From: Rhizobium herbae | GTDB lineage: Bacteria > Pseudomonadota > Alphaproteobacteria > Rhizobiales > Rhizobiaceae | DNA length: 64,000 nt | Direction of reading: 5' to 3' | Assembly (NCBI RefSeq): GCF_017873135.1 | Contig: NZ_JAGGJV010000013.1 | Coordinates: 1-64,000 of the forward strand | Part shown: positions 26,840 through 36,450 of the stretch, one piece after another | Layout of the letters: each line of letters opens with the position of its first letter | Position numbering within the stretch: position 1 is the first letter of the stretch | The notes under the pieces: generated by a model | What the model was told of the DNA's origin: nothing | Database searches by the model: none | What the model saw: only the letters and a program-made list of their open reading frames with translations | Position numbers and translations under genes: made by a program

Positions 26840-27786
26840 TCTGCCTGACTTTGGCATAGTTGCCGAAAACAGGAGAGATCATGACGAGACGACCGCGCCG
26901 GAACCATAGCCCGGCTTTCAAGGCAAAAGTGGCGGTCGCTGTCATCCGAGGCGAGCAGATGCTGGTGGAATTGTCCCAGCAGTTTGACGTGCACGCCAAC
27001 CAGATCAAACAGTGGAAAGACCAGCTCCTTGAGGGGGCGACAGGCGTTTTCGGCGATGAAGCGAAGGCGGAACCGGCGGTCCAACCGTCGATGTCAAAAC
27101 ACTGCACGCCCGGCGACAAACTGCGTTTGCGCTGAGATCGGCGAACTGACACTGGAGAACGATTTTTTAGCCGGAGCGTTCGGCAAGGCGGGATTGCCGG
27201 GCGGAAAGAAATGGTCGACCGCGAGCACAAATTGTCGGTCGTGCGCCAGGCCAAGCTTCGCGGCTTCAGCCGTGGTAGTGTCTATTATCTGCATCGTCCA
27301 GTGTCCGATGGCGATCTGGCTCTGATGCGCCGGCGGACGAATGCTGCGCATTCGCTCGGGGATCGACGAGTTGCATCTCGACTACCCCTTTGCCGGAAGC
27401 TGGATGTTGCAAGGGCTTTTGAGAGGAGAAGGGCCGGAGGCGGGCGGCTGCACGTCGCCACGCTGATGAAGAAGATGGGCATCGAGGCGATCTATCGGGA
27501 TCGCAGTTCACCTCAGTGGACTTCACGGCGGTGCTGAAGAAAGCGGAGATTGCATCTCGATGGACGGCAAGGGCGCTTGGCGGGACAACGTCTTCGTCGA
27601 GCGGCTCTGGCGGTCGATCAGGATACGAGGATGTTTACTTCACGCCTACAAGGCCGTGTCCGAGGCCCGCGCTGGCATCGGCAGATATCTGAGCTTCTAC
27701 AACAGTCGATGCCCACATTCATCCCTTGACCGGCAGACGCCGGATCAGGCCTACTTTAACGCGCTGTCGCCGATGATGGACGCCGC
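26840..27786 (+). mobile_element. IS3-family element remnant A (degenerate OrfA and OrfB)
   Basis: OrfA starts at ATG 26881 with AGGAGA upstream and reads RRPRRNHSPAFKAKVAVAV, then ELSQQFDVHANQIKQWKDQL, an IS3-type helix-turn-helix. It goes out of frame near 27095. OrfB follows in pieces: VDREHKLSVVRQAKLRGFSR with GSVYYL, then VATLMKKMGIEAIY. A large internal deletion removes the first DDE residues, and the tail DGKGAWRDNVFVERLW, SFYNSRCPHSSLDRQTPD remains. Frameshifts and the deletion make it inactive. Confidence 0.8.
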
Positions 27787-28170
27787 CCTCGAAACAGTTA
27801 CCGACGGCGAAGGTAGGACAATCGTCCATTCGGATCGTGGAGCCCATTATCGCTGGCCTGGCTGGCTTCCTCGGATTAGCGATGCGAAGCTGGTACGTTC
27901 TATATCCCGGAAGGGCTGTTCACAGGATAACGCCGTGTGCGAAGGCTTCTTCGGTCGGTTGAAAACGGAACTCTTCTATCCCAGAGACTGAAAGACCATC
28001 ACAATCGAACAGTTTGTCCACGAGGTTGATGCTTACATCCGATGGTATAATGAAAAGCGTATCAAATTATCACTGGGGTCGCTCAGCCCGATCGAGTATC
28101 GAAGAAGTCTCGGCCTTAACGTAAAAATCCGTCCAAGTTTTTATCCGCATCCCCATTTTACCATTTCGCC
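27787..28170 (+). mobile_element. IS3-family element remnant B (OrfB C-terminal part)
   Basis: Directly after remnant A the translation continues as RTIVHSDRGAHYRWPGW, SISRKGCSQDNAVCEGFFGR, LKTELFYPRD, then a stop replacing the usual Trp codon. The frame resumes with IEQFVHEVDAYIRWYNEKR and SLSPIEYRRSLGL. These are the last DDE-domain blocks of a different IS3-family transposase. The 5' two thirds are missing and the internal stop confirms decay. The right end is somewhere before 28200. Confidence 0.75.
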
Positions 28171-28286
28171 GTGATCCACTCAGGCCGAACAAAGGTGATT
28201 GCGGACAATTCACAACATCGGATCTGGTGGGCTAACGCGAAATGAAAAAACGGGTCAAAGCCTGCTGAAAATCAACATTCTTGGGT

Positions 28287-30809
28287 TTATGCCGCGCGGC
28301 GGCCTTGCCGCCCCTGATGGGCGTCGAGCGCGAAGCGCCCCACCAGTTCCATCAACAGGTCGGCCTCTTCGGAAAGCTGTCGCGTGGCGGCATTGGTTTC
28401 CTCGACCATAGCCGCGTTGCGTTGGGTCATCTGATCCATCTGGTTGACGGTCGAGTTGATTTCCTGCAGCGACAAAGACTGTTCGCTGGTCGAGTTGGCA
28501 ATCAGGTCGATATGACCGGAAATACCGACGATCTGGCGGGAGATCTCGATCAGCGCATTGCCCGTCTCCTCGACGTAACGCGATCCGGTCGATACTTCTT
28601 CGGCGGAGTTGGCAATCAGCCCGCCAATTTCCTTTGCCGCCTTCGCAGAACGCTGGGCAAGTTCACGCACCTCCTGGGCCACCACGGCGAAGCCCTTGCC
28701 CGCTTCGCCAGCACGCGCGGCTTCGACGCCGGCGTTCAGTGCCAACAGGTTGGTCTGGAAGGCGATCCCGTCGATAACGTCGATGATCTGGCTGATCTTG
28801 TCGGAGGACCCCTTGATCCGGCTCATTGCCGAGATTGCATTCTGGACGATGCCGGATGAGTTGTCGGCATTGCGCTTCGCGGTGGCGACGATGCCTTTGG
28901 TTTCGCCTGCCCGGGCCGACGCTGTCTTGGTGGCCGCTGTGATTTCCCCGACGGCCGCTGCAGTTTCCTCCAGCGAGGCGGCCTGCTGTTCGGTGCGCTT
29001 TGCGAGATCGTCGGCGGCGTCCGCCACCTGACGGCCGTTTTCCTGGATCAGGCCAGACGCATTGCGAATCTGCGACAGCGTATCCCGAAGGCCGGCAACA
29101 GAACTGTTGAAGTCGTTCCGCAGTTGATCGAGGTCGCTTGCAAACGGCGTTTCGATGATGAACCGCAGGTCGCCTCGGGCGAGATTGCCGAGACCACGTG
29201 CGAGCGTATCGACAGCAAACTGCACGTGCGCGGCGTTTTCCTGCTTCTCGGCCTCGTTGCGGCTGCGCTCTTCCTCGGTCGCCAACCGTGCCTGTTCGGT
29301 CTGCTCCTCCATCGTCACCTTGGCCAGCGCATTGTCCTTGAATACGGCCAGGGCTCGAGCCATGTCGCCGATTTCGTCGGGGCGACGGTCGCCCGAAATC
29401 GACGTATCCAGCCTGCCATCCGCCAGTCGTCGCATTGCCGAGGTGATCTGCCCGATCGGCCCCTTCAGCGTGACGACCAGGGCCGCACCTGCAGCCATGG
29501 CAATGACGATGCCAAGAAGAACGGCGCCGATGGAGATGCGATTGGCGCCATCGCGCTCAACACGCGCGTTGGCTTTCTGCGTTTCGGCGAACGTGGACAG
29601 CAATTGCCAGGTCTCTTCGATCTGCTTGGAGGCTGCTACGAATTCCGTTGTCTTCTGTACCGAACTGCTGGAGACCGCCATGGCGGCCTTCTCAAGGCCG
29701 TCAAGGATCGGCTTCATCATCGCCGGCAACTCTGCGAAGAACGGGTCATTCTTGACCGCCTGCGAAAGGCGGGTCACTTCGGTCGCATACATGTACAGTG
29801 CCCGCTCGACCTTTTTCACAGCCTCTTCGGAGGGGTTTCCGGCAAGTTCTGCAAACACAACCCGGATTTCGTTATTGTTGCCGACGATCGCGCGCAGCTT
29901 GTTGGCGACGCCTTCGGCATTCGATATCTCGATATCGGCCGCCGCCAGATTGAGGATCGACTGGCGCATCAGCTCCCTGCCGACCTGTTTGAACGTTGTC
30001 GCGAACGGGCGGAGGTCGCCGACCGTCGTGTTCGCCACGTTCATTGCGGCTTCGCTCATGTCCTTGGCTTTGACCTGGGCTATCAGATTTTTTGACAATT
30101 CCTCGAATTTTTTGCCGTCAGGCTGTTTCTCGGTTGGAAGCGAGGCCAGAACCTTGATGACAGATTTTTCAAGATCCGGGCTGTATTTCTCAAAACTCTT
30201 GAACTTGTCCCGAAGTGTCTGGCCCCGTTCATGATCGGACGCCATAGCGTCGAGCAGAACGGATGCGTTATCGAGGTCCATGGCATTGGTCAGGCTTTTT
30301 TTCGCTGCCTTCTCCATCCTCTTTGCCGCTGCGATCAGTTTAAATGAGCGCTTCCCGGTCTCTCCTTGCTTATCCAGCAACGCGGCCTGCGCGTTTGCGA
30401 CGTCGGCAAGGATACTTTCCTGTTGTTTTTGTAAAACCCAGATCGTCTCGATATTCTCAGAAATTGTTTGGGATTCAACAACCGCCTTGTCGAGCAGGGC
30501 AACATCGGTTCCCTTGCGCAGTTCTTCCGTCGTTGCCTTGAGCAGGTTCAGCTGTTCCTCCGCAAACTTCGCGGCGCGGTCGTGATTTTGCTGGGTTGGC
30601 GTCATCAGGAAATCACTCATTCCCGTGAACACATGTTTGAAGCCGGACAATGACTGCAGCACGCTATTGGAGATTTCCATGCGGCCTTGGAGAAGGCCGG
30701 AAGCATAGAGGCCGGTCAATCCGACGGCAGAAATGCTGATCACAAAAGGAAGGACCAGGAGGACAACCTTTGTCTGAATCTTGAAACGGGACATAATCTT
30801 GTCAATCAC
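28287..30809 (-). CDS. methyl-accepting chemotaxis protein
   Basis: An 840-residue transmembrane chemoreceptor. A first membrane helix (about residues 14-36) is followed by a long, mainly helical sensory region (about 40-415) and a second helix (about 421-445). A HAMP domain comes next ([19 protein letters not shown]), then a second HAMP-like segment ([15 protein letters not shown]), and the cytoplasmic signalling domain with the hairpin-tip motif [20 protein letters not shown]. The C-terminus lacks an obvious CheR-tethering pentapeptide. The sensory region is not of a recognised ligand-binding fold to my eye. The start is GTG 30809 after GGGAAAAAG, or ATG 30794. It has no chemotaxis genes next to it. 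Confidence 0.95.
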   Translation of the reverse strand: MIDKIMSRFKIQTKVVLLVLPFVISISAVGLTGLYASGLLQGRMEISNSVLQSLSGFKHVFTGMSDFLMTPTQQNHDRAAKFAEEQLNLLKATTEELRKGTDVALLDKAVVESQTISENIETIWVLQKQQESILADVANAQAALLDKQGETGKRSFKLIAAAKRMEKAAKKSLTNAMDLDNASVLLDAMASDHERGQTLRDKFKSFEKYSPDLEKSVIKVLASLPTEKQPDGKKFEELSKNLIAQVKAKDMSEAAMNVANTTVGDLRPFATTFKQVGRELMRQSILNLAAADIEISNAEGVANKLRAIVGNNNEIRVVFAELAGNPSEEAVKKVERALYMYATEVTRLSQAVKNDPFFAELPAMMKPILDGLEKAAMAVSSSSVQKTTEFVAASKQIEETWQLLSTFAETQKANARVERDGANRISIGAVLLGIVIAMAAGAALVVTLKGPIGQITSAMRRLADGRLDTSISGDRRPDEIGDMARALAVFKDNALAKVTMEEQTEQARLATEEERSRNEAEKQENAAHVQFAVDTLARGLGNLARGDLRFIIETPFASDLDQLRNDFNSSVAGLRDTLSQIRNASGLIQENGRQVADAADDLAKRTEQQAASLEETAAAVGEITAATKTASARAGETKGIVATAKRNADNSSGIVQNAISAMSRIKGSSDKISQIIDVIDGIAFQTNLLALNAGVEAARAGEAGKGFAVVAQEVRELAQRSAKAAKEIGGLIANSAEEVSTGSRYVEETGNALIEISRQIVGISGHIDLIANSTSEQSLSLQEINSTVNQMDQMTQRNAAMVEETNAATRQLSEEADLLMELVGRFALDAHQGRQGRRAA

Positions 30810-31060
30810 GATCTTTTTCCCACAAATTCAGCATTTGAAATTAATGTCCGCTTCGATCGCAAAGAGGGGTTCGGGTGCGGGCATGTCTAGGCAAGCAACA
30901 ACCATCGCATCACATACTTAACGTTCACCTAAAGAGACTGCGTTCTGATTCAGTGTCCTTTTGTGGGCAGGGCGATGACAAAGTCTTCCACATGAACGCC
31001 GGCGGATTTCCTGGCGAGGCGGAGTAAAATCCAGCCAGTGGTAGGCTTCCCTCTTTTTGA
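30810..31060. other. gap upstream of the chemoreceptor
   Basis: No gene is supported. The first 100 bases upstream of the receptor gene are relatively AT-rich and probably hold its promoter. The part from about 31000 resembles the repeat-rich left end of IS21-type elements (GGCGGAGTAAAATCCAGCC), which is an impression rather than a proof. Confidence 0.35.
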
Positions 31061-31069
31061 GGTGGCCAG

Positions 31070-31160
31070 GACGGAGATGCTTGTCGTGGATGGTTACGCC
31101 GCCGTTCGTCGCTTCGTCTTCGTTGAAGGCCATAGTCGTCGGGAGGCCTCTCGGGGGCAC
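31070..31160 (+). pseudogene. IS21-type IstA N-terminal fragment
   Basis: The translation reads EMLVVDGYAAVRRFVFVEGH then SRREASR. This matches the start of IS21-family IstA transposases, where a Tyr-x-x-(I/V)-R-R helix is followed by an x-EG-x-S-x-R-E-A-x-R segment. It ends after about 27 residues in unrelated sequence. Confidence 0.55.
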
Positions 31161-31204
31161 CGTAACGTTAACCGAGTATCGATCAAAATGTGGGATCTGG
31201 CAGT

Positions 31205-31372
31205 ATGACCAGTTTGCCCGTGATCCTCTTTATCGCCGTCACCGATTTCCGGCGGATGTGATCGCCCAAGCGGTGAGGCTCTACTTCCGGTTTCCGCTCA
31301 GTCTGCGCATGGTCGAGGATATGCTGGCAGCCCGTGGGGTCATCGTTTCTCACCGGCGTTCTCATATCCGAT
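31205..31372 (+). pseudogene. IS6-family (IS26-like) transposase N-terminal fragment
   Basis: FARDPLYRRHRFPADVIAQ, then AVRLYFRFPLSLRMVEDML and AARGVIVSH are the conserved first 50 residues of IS6-family transposases. The sequence then diverges and stops at 31375, so the DDE domain is absent. Confidence 0.75.
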
Positions 31373-31375
31373 CGT

Positions 31376-31723
31376 GATGGAGCGCATGCCGGATCCGACG
31401 ATTCTCCACCTGTCACTGCGGGCAACTCAGGGTGGAGAGCCTAATCAACGCAGGCAGTTCGGTGATCGATTTTCCACCAAACTCGACCGGGGCACGGGTT
31501 AGTATACCCTGCATGTCAGTCATCGTGGTCGTCTCTTCAAGAGTAATTAGCAAAGGCCCAGTGCGCTTTTGCGGTGCATTCCGATGGCACGGCATTGCAG
31601 AATCTGATATCGTAATGAAATGAATTCTGGGTAATGGCCGCGATCTGTACCGGAATTTGAATATTTTTAGCGCGTCCGAACCTCTCAATCATCGTCCATG
31701 ATTTACATAGTTGCGAGGGACCC
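31376..31723. other. upstream region of the GH16/RTX gene
   Basis: No complete gene is supported. A minus-strand frame with the start MTDMQGILTRAPVEFGGKSI (ATG near 31520, stop near 31413) runs for only 36 codons and is probably a truncated gene. The AT-rich segment 31600-31715 is the likely promoter region of the glycanase gene. Confidence 0.35.
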
Positions 31724-33169
31724 ATGCCCGCACCAGCCAACTATTCTATTGTCTTTGCAGATGAATTTGAGCGACTGAGCATTGCCAACACCACGACGGC
31801 AACGGCTAATTGGTACACCGCGCAGGCTTGGGGCGGGGGCTTTGGTGATGCGCGGTTCATGCCTGTTGGTGGCAGCAATTCTCCGTTCTCGATCGTGCAG
31901 CAGGGAGGCCAGAGTGTCTTGCAAATCGAGATGACACGGAACGTGTCAGGTCAACTCCAGAGTGGACTGATCTCGAACACATTTCCAAACGGAACGAGCA
32001 CCACGCCCCAGGATGGCGATCCCTACGGCTACTACGAGGTCAGAATGTGGCTGCCCGCGGGTCAAGGCGTGTGGCCCGCATTCTGGGCCAGTGAGAAGGA
32101 GCGCCTTTCGGCGACGAGAGATCACGTCTTTGAGGTTGACATACTGGAGCAGCACGGCAGCACGGTCCCTGATCGATACGCAAGCATTTTGCACGACTGG
32201 AATTGGAAAGGGACCGTGCTGGAAGGCCATACGAGCCAATATCATCACAACGTCGTCGGTTCGGGTGTGATGACGACAGGGTGGCATACATACGGCGTCG
32301 AAATCAAACCGGATACCATGACGTTTTATATGGACGGCCGTGCCCACTTTTCTCTGGTCACACCCGCGGCGCTCAGCACGGATCTGATGTTCATGATCGA
32401 TCTGGCCGCAGGTGGCGGTTGGCCGATCGATCCGACGCTCGATCATCAGAAACTGTATATTGATTATTTTCGCGCCTATGAATTGGCCGATTCGACGCCG
32501 GTGGTGCTCGTCGGAACAAACAGCAATGATACGTTCCTCGTTGATGCCGCGAACACGGACATACGAGAACAGCCCGGCGGTGGGTTCGATACCGTCTACG
32601 CCACGGTATCCTACACTCTGCCCGAGAACGTCGAAAAACTGAGATTTTCTGTTCCCGGAGCCCTCGACGCGACCGGCAACAGTAGGAATAATCAACTCTA
32701 TGGCAATGGAAGTATCAATACGCTATCAGGCCTAGTTGGCGATGATTATCTGTACGGAGATGCCGGCAATGACACTCTGCTCGGGGGGGGCGGGAACGAC
32801 AAGCTCTTTGGCGGAAATCAGAACGATCTGCTGACCGGTGGTCTTGGTGCCGATCGGTTGGACGGCGAAGGCGGAGCCGATACGTTCCATTTTGATAGCA
32901 TAGCTGAAAGTCCGCATTCCGCGCGTGACACGATCATCGGGTTTTCTGGTGCTGCGGGAGATCGCATTGACTTGAGTGTTATAGACGCCAACGCACTGAT
33001 CAGTGGCAATCAGACCTTTACCTTTATCGGGTCGAGCGCTTTTACGGCCGCCGGCCAGGTCCGATTTAGCGATGGTATTCTCTCAGTCGACGTCAGCGGC
33101 GATAAGATTGCCGACTTCGGCGTCGTCCTCGGGGCAGTGGCTTTGCAGAACGGCTACTTAATTCTCTAA
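31724..33169 (+). CDS. GH16 beta-glycanase with C-terminal RTX repeats (ExsH-like)
   Basis: A 481-residue secreted glycoside hydrolase. The GH16 domain covers about residues 8-255, with the catalytic motif FEVDILEQ giving nucleophile E137, D139 and acid/base E142, and a GVWPAFW substrate-binding strand. The C-terminal part has RTX nonapeptides (NDTLLGGGGNDKLFGG region, about 325-395) and a type I secretion-type tail. There is no Sec signal. The arrangement is that of ExsH/PlyA-type enzymes, which trim rhizobial EPS after export by a PrsDE-like system (not in this window). A GAGGG before ATG 31724 supports the start. It probably acts on the polymer made by the adjacent locus. Confidence 0.9.
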   Translation: MPAPANYSIVFADEFERLSIANTTTATANWYTAQAWGGGFGDARFMPVGGSNSPFSIVQQGGQSVLQIEMTRNVSGQLQSGLISNTFPNGTSTTPQDGDPYGYYEVRMWLPAGQGVWPAFWASEKERLSATRDHVFEVDILEQHGSTVPDRYASILHDWNWKGTVLEGHTSQYHHNVVGSGVMTTGWHTYGVEIKPDTMTFYMDGRAHFSLVTPAALSTDLMFMIDLAAGGGWPIDPTLDHQKLYIDYFRAYELADSTPVVLVGTNSNDTFLVDAANTDIREQPGGGFDTVYATVSYTLPENVEKLRFSVPGALDATGNSRNNQLYGNGSINTLSGLVGDDYLYGDAGNDTLLGGGGNDKLFGGNQNDLLTGGLGADRLDGEGGADTFHFDSIAESPHSARDTIIGFSGAAGDRIDLSVIDANALISGNQTFTFIGSSAFTAAGQVRFSDGILSVDVSGDKIADFGVVLGAVALQNGYLIL

Positions 33170-33391
33170 GCGCTACCGCGGCATGCTCGCGGACGACCAA
33201 CGACTATCCAATGAGGCAATACGCGCGGTTCGCACACAAAAATGTCCTGCTCCCGTGAAACTGCGTACCAGAAATGAAGAGGTCCGCATCGGTCAGCTTG
33301 GTCATGTCGGAGCCAGTGTTGAGCGAAGGTGACAACAGCACGGCGCCAGTCAACTGTCGGCGCTGATTTATACCAGTAGTATTGCACCGCA

Positions 33392-34417
33392 TTATAGCGA
33401 AAGCGGCAGCGGAGGTTCGAAAATCCCCTGCCGCCTGACGTAATTCTCAAGGCTCGATTCCGGCCTAGCGCCTATATGGGTGATCACCTCAGAGGCGGAT
33501 GAGCAGCCAAGCCTCAGTGCTTTGGCGGGTTCCAGTCCGGTGCTGATGCCAAGAAGAAACCCGGCCGCGAACAGATCTCCTGCTCCTGTGACATCGACGA
33601 CCTCGGCGACCGGGTAGGCGGATATGCTGATCTCTTCGCTGTGACGAACCACCATTGCGCCATCTGAACCCATTGTAACGGCGGCAAGGGGAACATCGCT
33701 TTTCAGCAGCCGAACGGCCTCCCGGAGATCAGCGGTTTGATAGAGAGACAGCAGTTCGTGAATGTTTGCGAGAAGGACGTCGACCGTGCCGGAACGGATC
33801 AATTCCAGGAACTCCTTGCGGTAGCGTGATACGCAAAAAGGGTCCGACAGGGTAAAGGCGACGGTTTTCCCATGCTTATGAGCGTATCGCGCAGCGGTGA
33901 GGAATGCCTTCTTCGCTTCCGGTGGATCCCATAGAAAACCTTCCATGAAGGTGATTGTCGCTGCGCCTATATGGTTCTCGTCGATGTCTGCCTCGGTCAG
34001 CTGATGGCAGGCACCCAGATGGGTATTCATGGTGCGCTCGCCATCGGGCGTGATCAGGATCATCGATCGGGCCGTTGCCTCGCCGTTCCTCAGCCGCTTG
34101 GTTTTGTAGTGAACGCCCGCCGCCGCGAGATCATCAGCAAAGAAATCACCAAGCGCGTCATCGCTGACCTTTCCAACGAAGGAGGCGCGCGCCCCGAGCG
34201 AAGCCACACCCGCTGCCGTATTCGCGGCGCTGCCGCCGGAAATCTGCTGCTTTTGAGGGGGCATTTTTCTGTAAAGGCTCTCTGCACGACTCTCGTCAAT
34301 GAGATGCATGATGCCTCTTTTCAGTCCCTCACGATCGAGGAAACTGGGTGGCACCGGTGCGATGATGTCCACGATCGCATTTCCGATTGTAAGTACGTCG
34401 AAGTGGGATGGGGTCAT
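33392..34417 (-). CDS. PfkB-family carbohydrate kinase (adenosine kinase-like group)
   Basis: A 341-residue ribokinase-fold kinase. The N-terminal VLTIGNAIVDII, the SGGSAANTA loop and the C-terminal anion-hole/catalytic motif DVTGAGDLFAAGF with the catalytic Asp are all present. This group is annotated as adenosine kinase-like, but in rhizobia many members phosphorylate sugars. Here it follows gmhB at the end of the heptose block, though a 293-base gap separates them. ATG 34417 has AGGAG upstream. The substrate is unknown; a sugar feeding the EPS or heptose pathway is possible. Confidence 0.88.
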   Translation of the reverse strand: MTPSHFDVLTIGNAIVDIIAPVPPSFLDREGLKRGIMHLIDESRAESLYRKMPPQKQQISGGSAANTAAGVASLGARASFVGKVSDDALGDFFADDLAAAGVHYKTKRLRNGEATARSMILITPDGERTMNTHLGACHQLTEADIDENHIGAATITFMEGFLWDPPEAKKAFLTAARYAHKHGKTVAFTLSDPFCVSRYRKEFLELIRSGTVDVLLANIHELLSLYQTADLREAVRLLKSDVPLAAVTMGSDGAMVVRHSEEISISAYPVAEVVDVTGAGDLFAAGFLLGISTGLEPAKALRLGCSSASEVITHIGARPESSLENYVRRQGIFEPPLPLSL

Positions 34418-34710
34418 TGTTGCTCCTTTCGCAACTGGCAACGACCGCGCTTCTAAGGCAACCCCCGAGGCTTCCCGAGGAGTTCACTTCTCGTCTCTTC
34501 GTGATCAAATCCCGCTGTTGGCGTGGAGGCGATCCGGTTGAGACACGCAGTCGATAGAAATCCAGAATTCGATGGCTAGCGGTCTAGGCGCATCCGATGA
34601 AATCAAACGAGATCGATGCGAGAAACCGCGTGAACGTTTGCAATGCACACAAGAATTTCCTAACAATTACCATTATTTACGCAAGGCGTCAACAAGATAT
34701 AAAGAGTTAC

Positions 34711-35352
34711 TTATATCATTATGTTATCGTTTCGCCGTGCGTTATCGCTGAGGGCGTCGTTCCAAAAGGCTCCTTGTTTGCTGAGGCTTTCGGCGAGGAA
34801 ATCGTCGAGGCGTCCTTGCGACCTGAAATGAAGTGCCATGACGCCTGCACGCCGGCCGGCCTCAAGATCGGAAACCTTGTCCCCAACCATGACTGACCGG
34901 GCGGTATAGGCTCCGCAATCACGCAGGGCCTTGATGAGCATTCCTGGATTGGGCTTGCGGTCGGGGTGATCGACGAACCGGTAGCGGTCGATGGAGCTCT
35001 CGGCGTGATACGGGCAATAGTAGAAGGCATCAATACGCGCGCCCGCTGTCGTCACGTCGTAAGTGATGTCGGCGTGAAGCCTTTCGACGTCCTCTTCGGT
35101 ATATTTCCCGCGTGCGATGCCGGATTGATTGGTTACGACACAGATGTGCCAGTTCGCCCGGGAAAAGGCGATCAGCGTTTCGATGGCTCCGGGCATCCAG
35201 CGAAAATCGCGATATCGCCTAACATACCCGGTGTCGAGGTTGAGCACGCCGTCGCGATCAAGAAGCAGAGCCGGCTTGCTCGACGCTGCCGGATCGATTT
35301 TGGGAACGACGCCGGCCAGCGGCGGGATGTCAAACGAGAGTCGGCTCGACAT
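34711..35352 (-). CDS. gmhB: HAD-family D-glycero-manno-heptose-1,7-bisphosphate phosphatase (GmhB-like)
   Basis: A 213-residue HAD phosphatase. Motif I is LLLDRDGVLNLD (nucleophile Asp and the second Asp), VTNQSGIARGK is motif II, and RKPNPGML plus VGDKVSDLEAG are motifs III and IV. It would remove the 7-phosphate from heptose bisphosphate between the kinase and adenylyltransferase steps of HldE. The Cys-His half of the GmhB zinc loop (YCPYH) is present, but the usual second Cys-x-Cys pair is replaced by DHPD. I used ATG 35352, which overlaps the stop region of the GT9 gene by 23 bases. Confidence 0.85.
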   Translation of the reverse strand: MSSRLSFDIPPLAGVVPKIDPAASSKPALLLDRDGVLNLDTGYVRRYRDFRWMPGAIETLIAFSRANWHICVVTNQSGIARGKYTEEDVERLHADITYDVTTAGARIDAFYYCPYHAESSIDRYRFVDHPDRKPNPGMLIKALRDCGAYTARSVMVGDKVSDLEAGRRAGVMALHFRSQGRLDDFLAESLSKQGAFWNDALSDNARRNDNIMI

Positions 35353-36448
35353 GACTGACGGACCTTGCCGCTTCACACACCGCCGGCAGAACAATGTCGG
35401 GCGTAAGGGCCTTCATGATCTCCATGGCGCGAGGGTGGGTTTCGGTGCCGTAGGCGATGTAGCCGGCATCCGGGTGCGGAGAATCGAATCCTTGCCCATT
35501 CGTTGAGCGCGCGCCCCACCGCCGGGAGCGTGTCGGGCCGTGGAGTCCGAAGACCCGCGCATCGACGGCGCCTGCGAGGTGGAGGACGCTCGTATCGACG
35601 GTGACGACGGCGTGGGCACGGCGCATCAGATCGCCGAGCTCGGCAAAAGGAATTTTGCCGCAAAGGGAGATCGTCGCCTTTGCTGCGGTGCCGAGTAGTG
35701 CGCACAGCGCATCGACGACCTTCTGATCGCCGGCAACGCCGGTAAAGGCCGGGACATAGCCGGCATCGATCAGCCGCGAGCAGAGTGCCGCCCAATATTC
35801 CAAAGGCCAGGCCTTCTCGGCGGCCCGGCTGCCGCCGGCGGAGAGTTGGCAAAGGACGAGCCGATCGAGCGGCAATTCGGACGCCATGGCACAATCCTTG
35901 GTCCGAATTTGCATGCTATAGTCGTCGGCCGCACCGAAAACCCTTGCCATGGCCGCAAGGTTTTCCAGCTCGTGTCGGTCTCCGCTATGGGGAACGGCCA
36001 CATCGAAGAGCTTGCCGCGTATCGCGTCCGCGGGCGCGAACCCGATGGTACATGGTGCACTCAGTCGCGCCAGAATGGCGGTCAGGTTGGGCCACGGCGT
36101 TAGATCAACAGTGAGATCGAGCCGTCCAGCGCGCAGCGCACGAAGTGCCCTGTCAGGTCGCGAAAAGTCGCAAAGGACAGAATCCGGCCTTGACGCGATC
36201 ATTCCGACCGCAGGCGCATTGTTCGCGCCGTGGAAAACGATCACGCGTGCTGCGGGGTAGCGTTCGGCAATTGCCGCCACGGCTCCAGAGGCGATCAGCG
36301 TGTCCCCGATCGCGGTTGGCTGAATGACGCCTACGCGTTCCGGCGCAACCGGAAGGCTGCGGCGTCGGTTCGTCAGCGACAACACCCGAACCATCGCCGC
36401 TAGGAGCGATCGATCCAGCTGTCGCATCCATTCGCTCGAGCGCGCCAT
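35330..36448 (-). CDS. glycosyltransferase family 9 (heptosyltransferase-like)
   Basis: A 372-residue GT-B protein of family 9. The N-terminal half has GVIQPTAIGDTLIASGA, the loop that positions the acceptor, and the C-terminal half has SVLHLAGAVDARVFGLHGPT, which binds the ADP-heptose donor in known heptosyltransferases. It is probably a cytoplasmic transferase at the membrane. As the only GT9 in a locus that also encodes HldE, HldD and GmhB, it is the best candidate for adding heptose to the EPS repeat or another acceptor. Operon with hldE (2-base gap) and gmhB (overlap). Confidence 0.87.
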   Translation of the reverse strand: MARSSEWMRQLDRSLLAAMVRVLSLTNRRRSLPVAPERVGVIQPTAIGDTLIASGAVAAIAERYPAARVIVFHGANNAPAVGMIASRPDSVLCDFSRPDRALRALRAGRLDLTVDLTPWPNLTAILARLSAPCTIGFAPADAIRGKLFDVAVPHSGDRHELENLAAMARVFGAADDYSMQIRTKDCAMASELPLDRLVLCQLSAGGSRAAEKAWPLEYWAALCSRLIDAGYVPAFTGVAGDQKVVDALCALLGTAAKATISLCGKIPFAELGDLMRRAHAVVTVDTSVLHLAGAVDARVFGLHGPTRSRRWGARSTNGQGFDSPHPDAGYIAYGTETHPRAMEIMKALTPDIVLPAVCEAARSVSHVEPTLV

Positions 36449-36450
36449 GG

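Noticed and set aside
28609..30234. Long plus-strand frames (up to 359 codons) opposite the chemoreceptor gene
   Set aside because: They mirror the codon bias of the minus-strand receptor, show no family motifs and have no ribosome binding site.
33170..33391. Short minus-strand frames between the GH16/RTX and PfkB genes
   Set aside because: No recognisable family, no start with ribosome binding site; probably plain intergenic sequence.
34664..34692. Possible promoter (TTGACG ... TAATTG) reading toward the PfkB gene
   Set aside because: The -35 is fair, but the -10 matches poorly and it is about 250 bases from the start codon.
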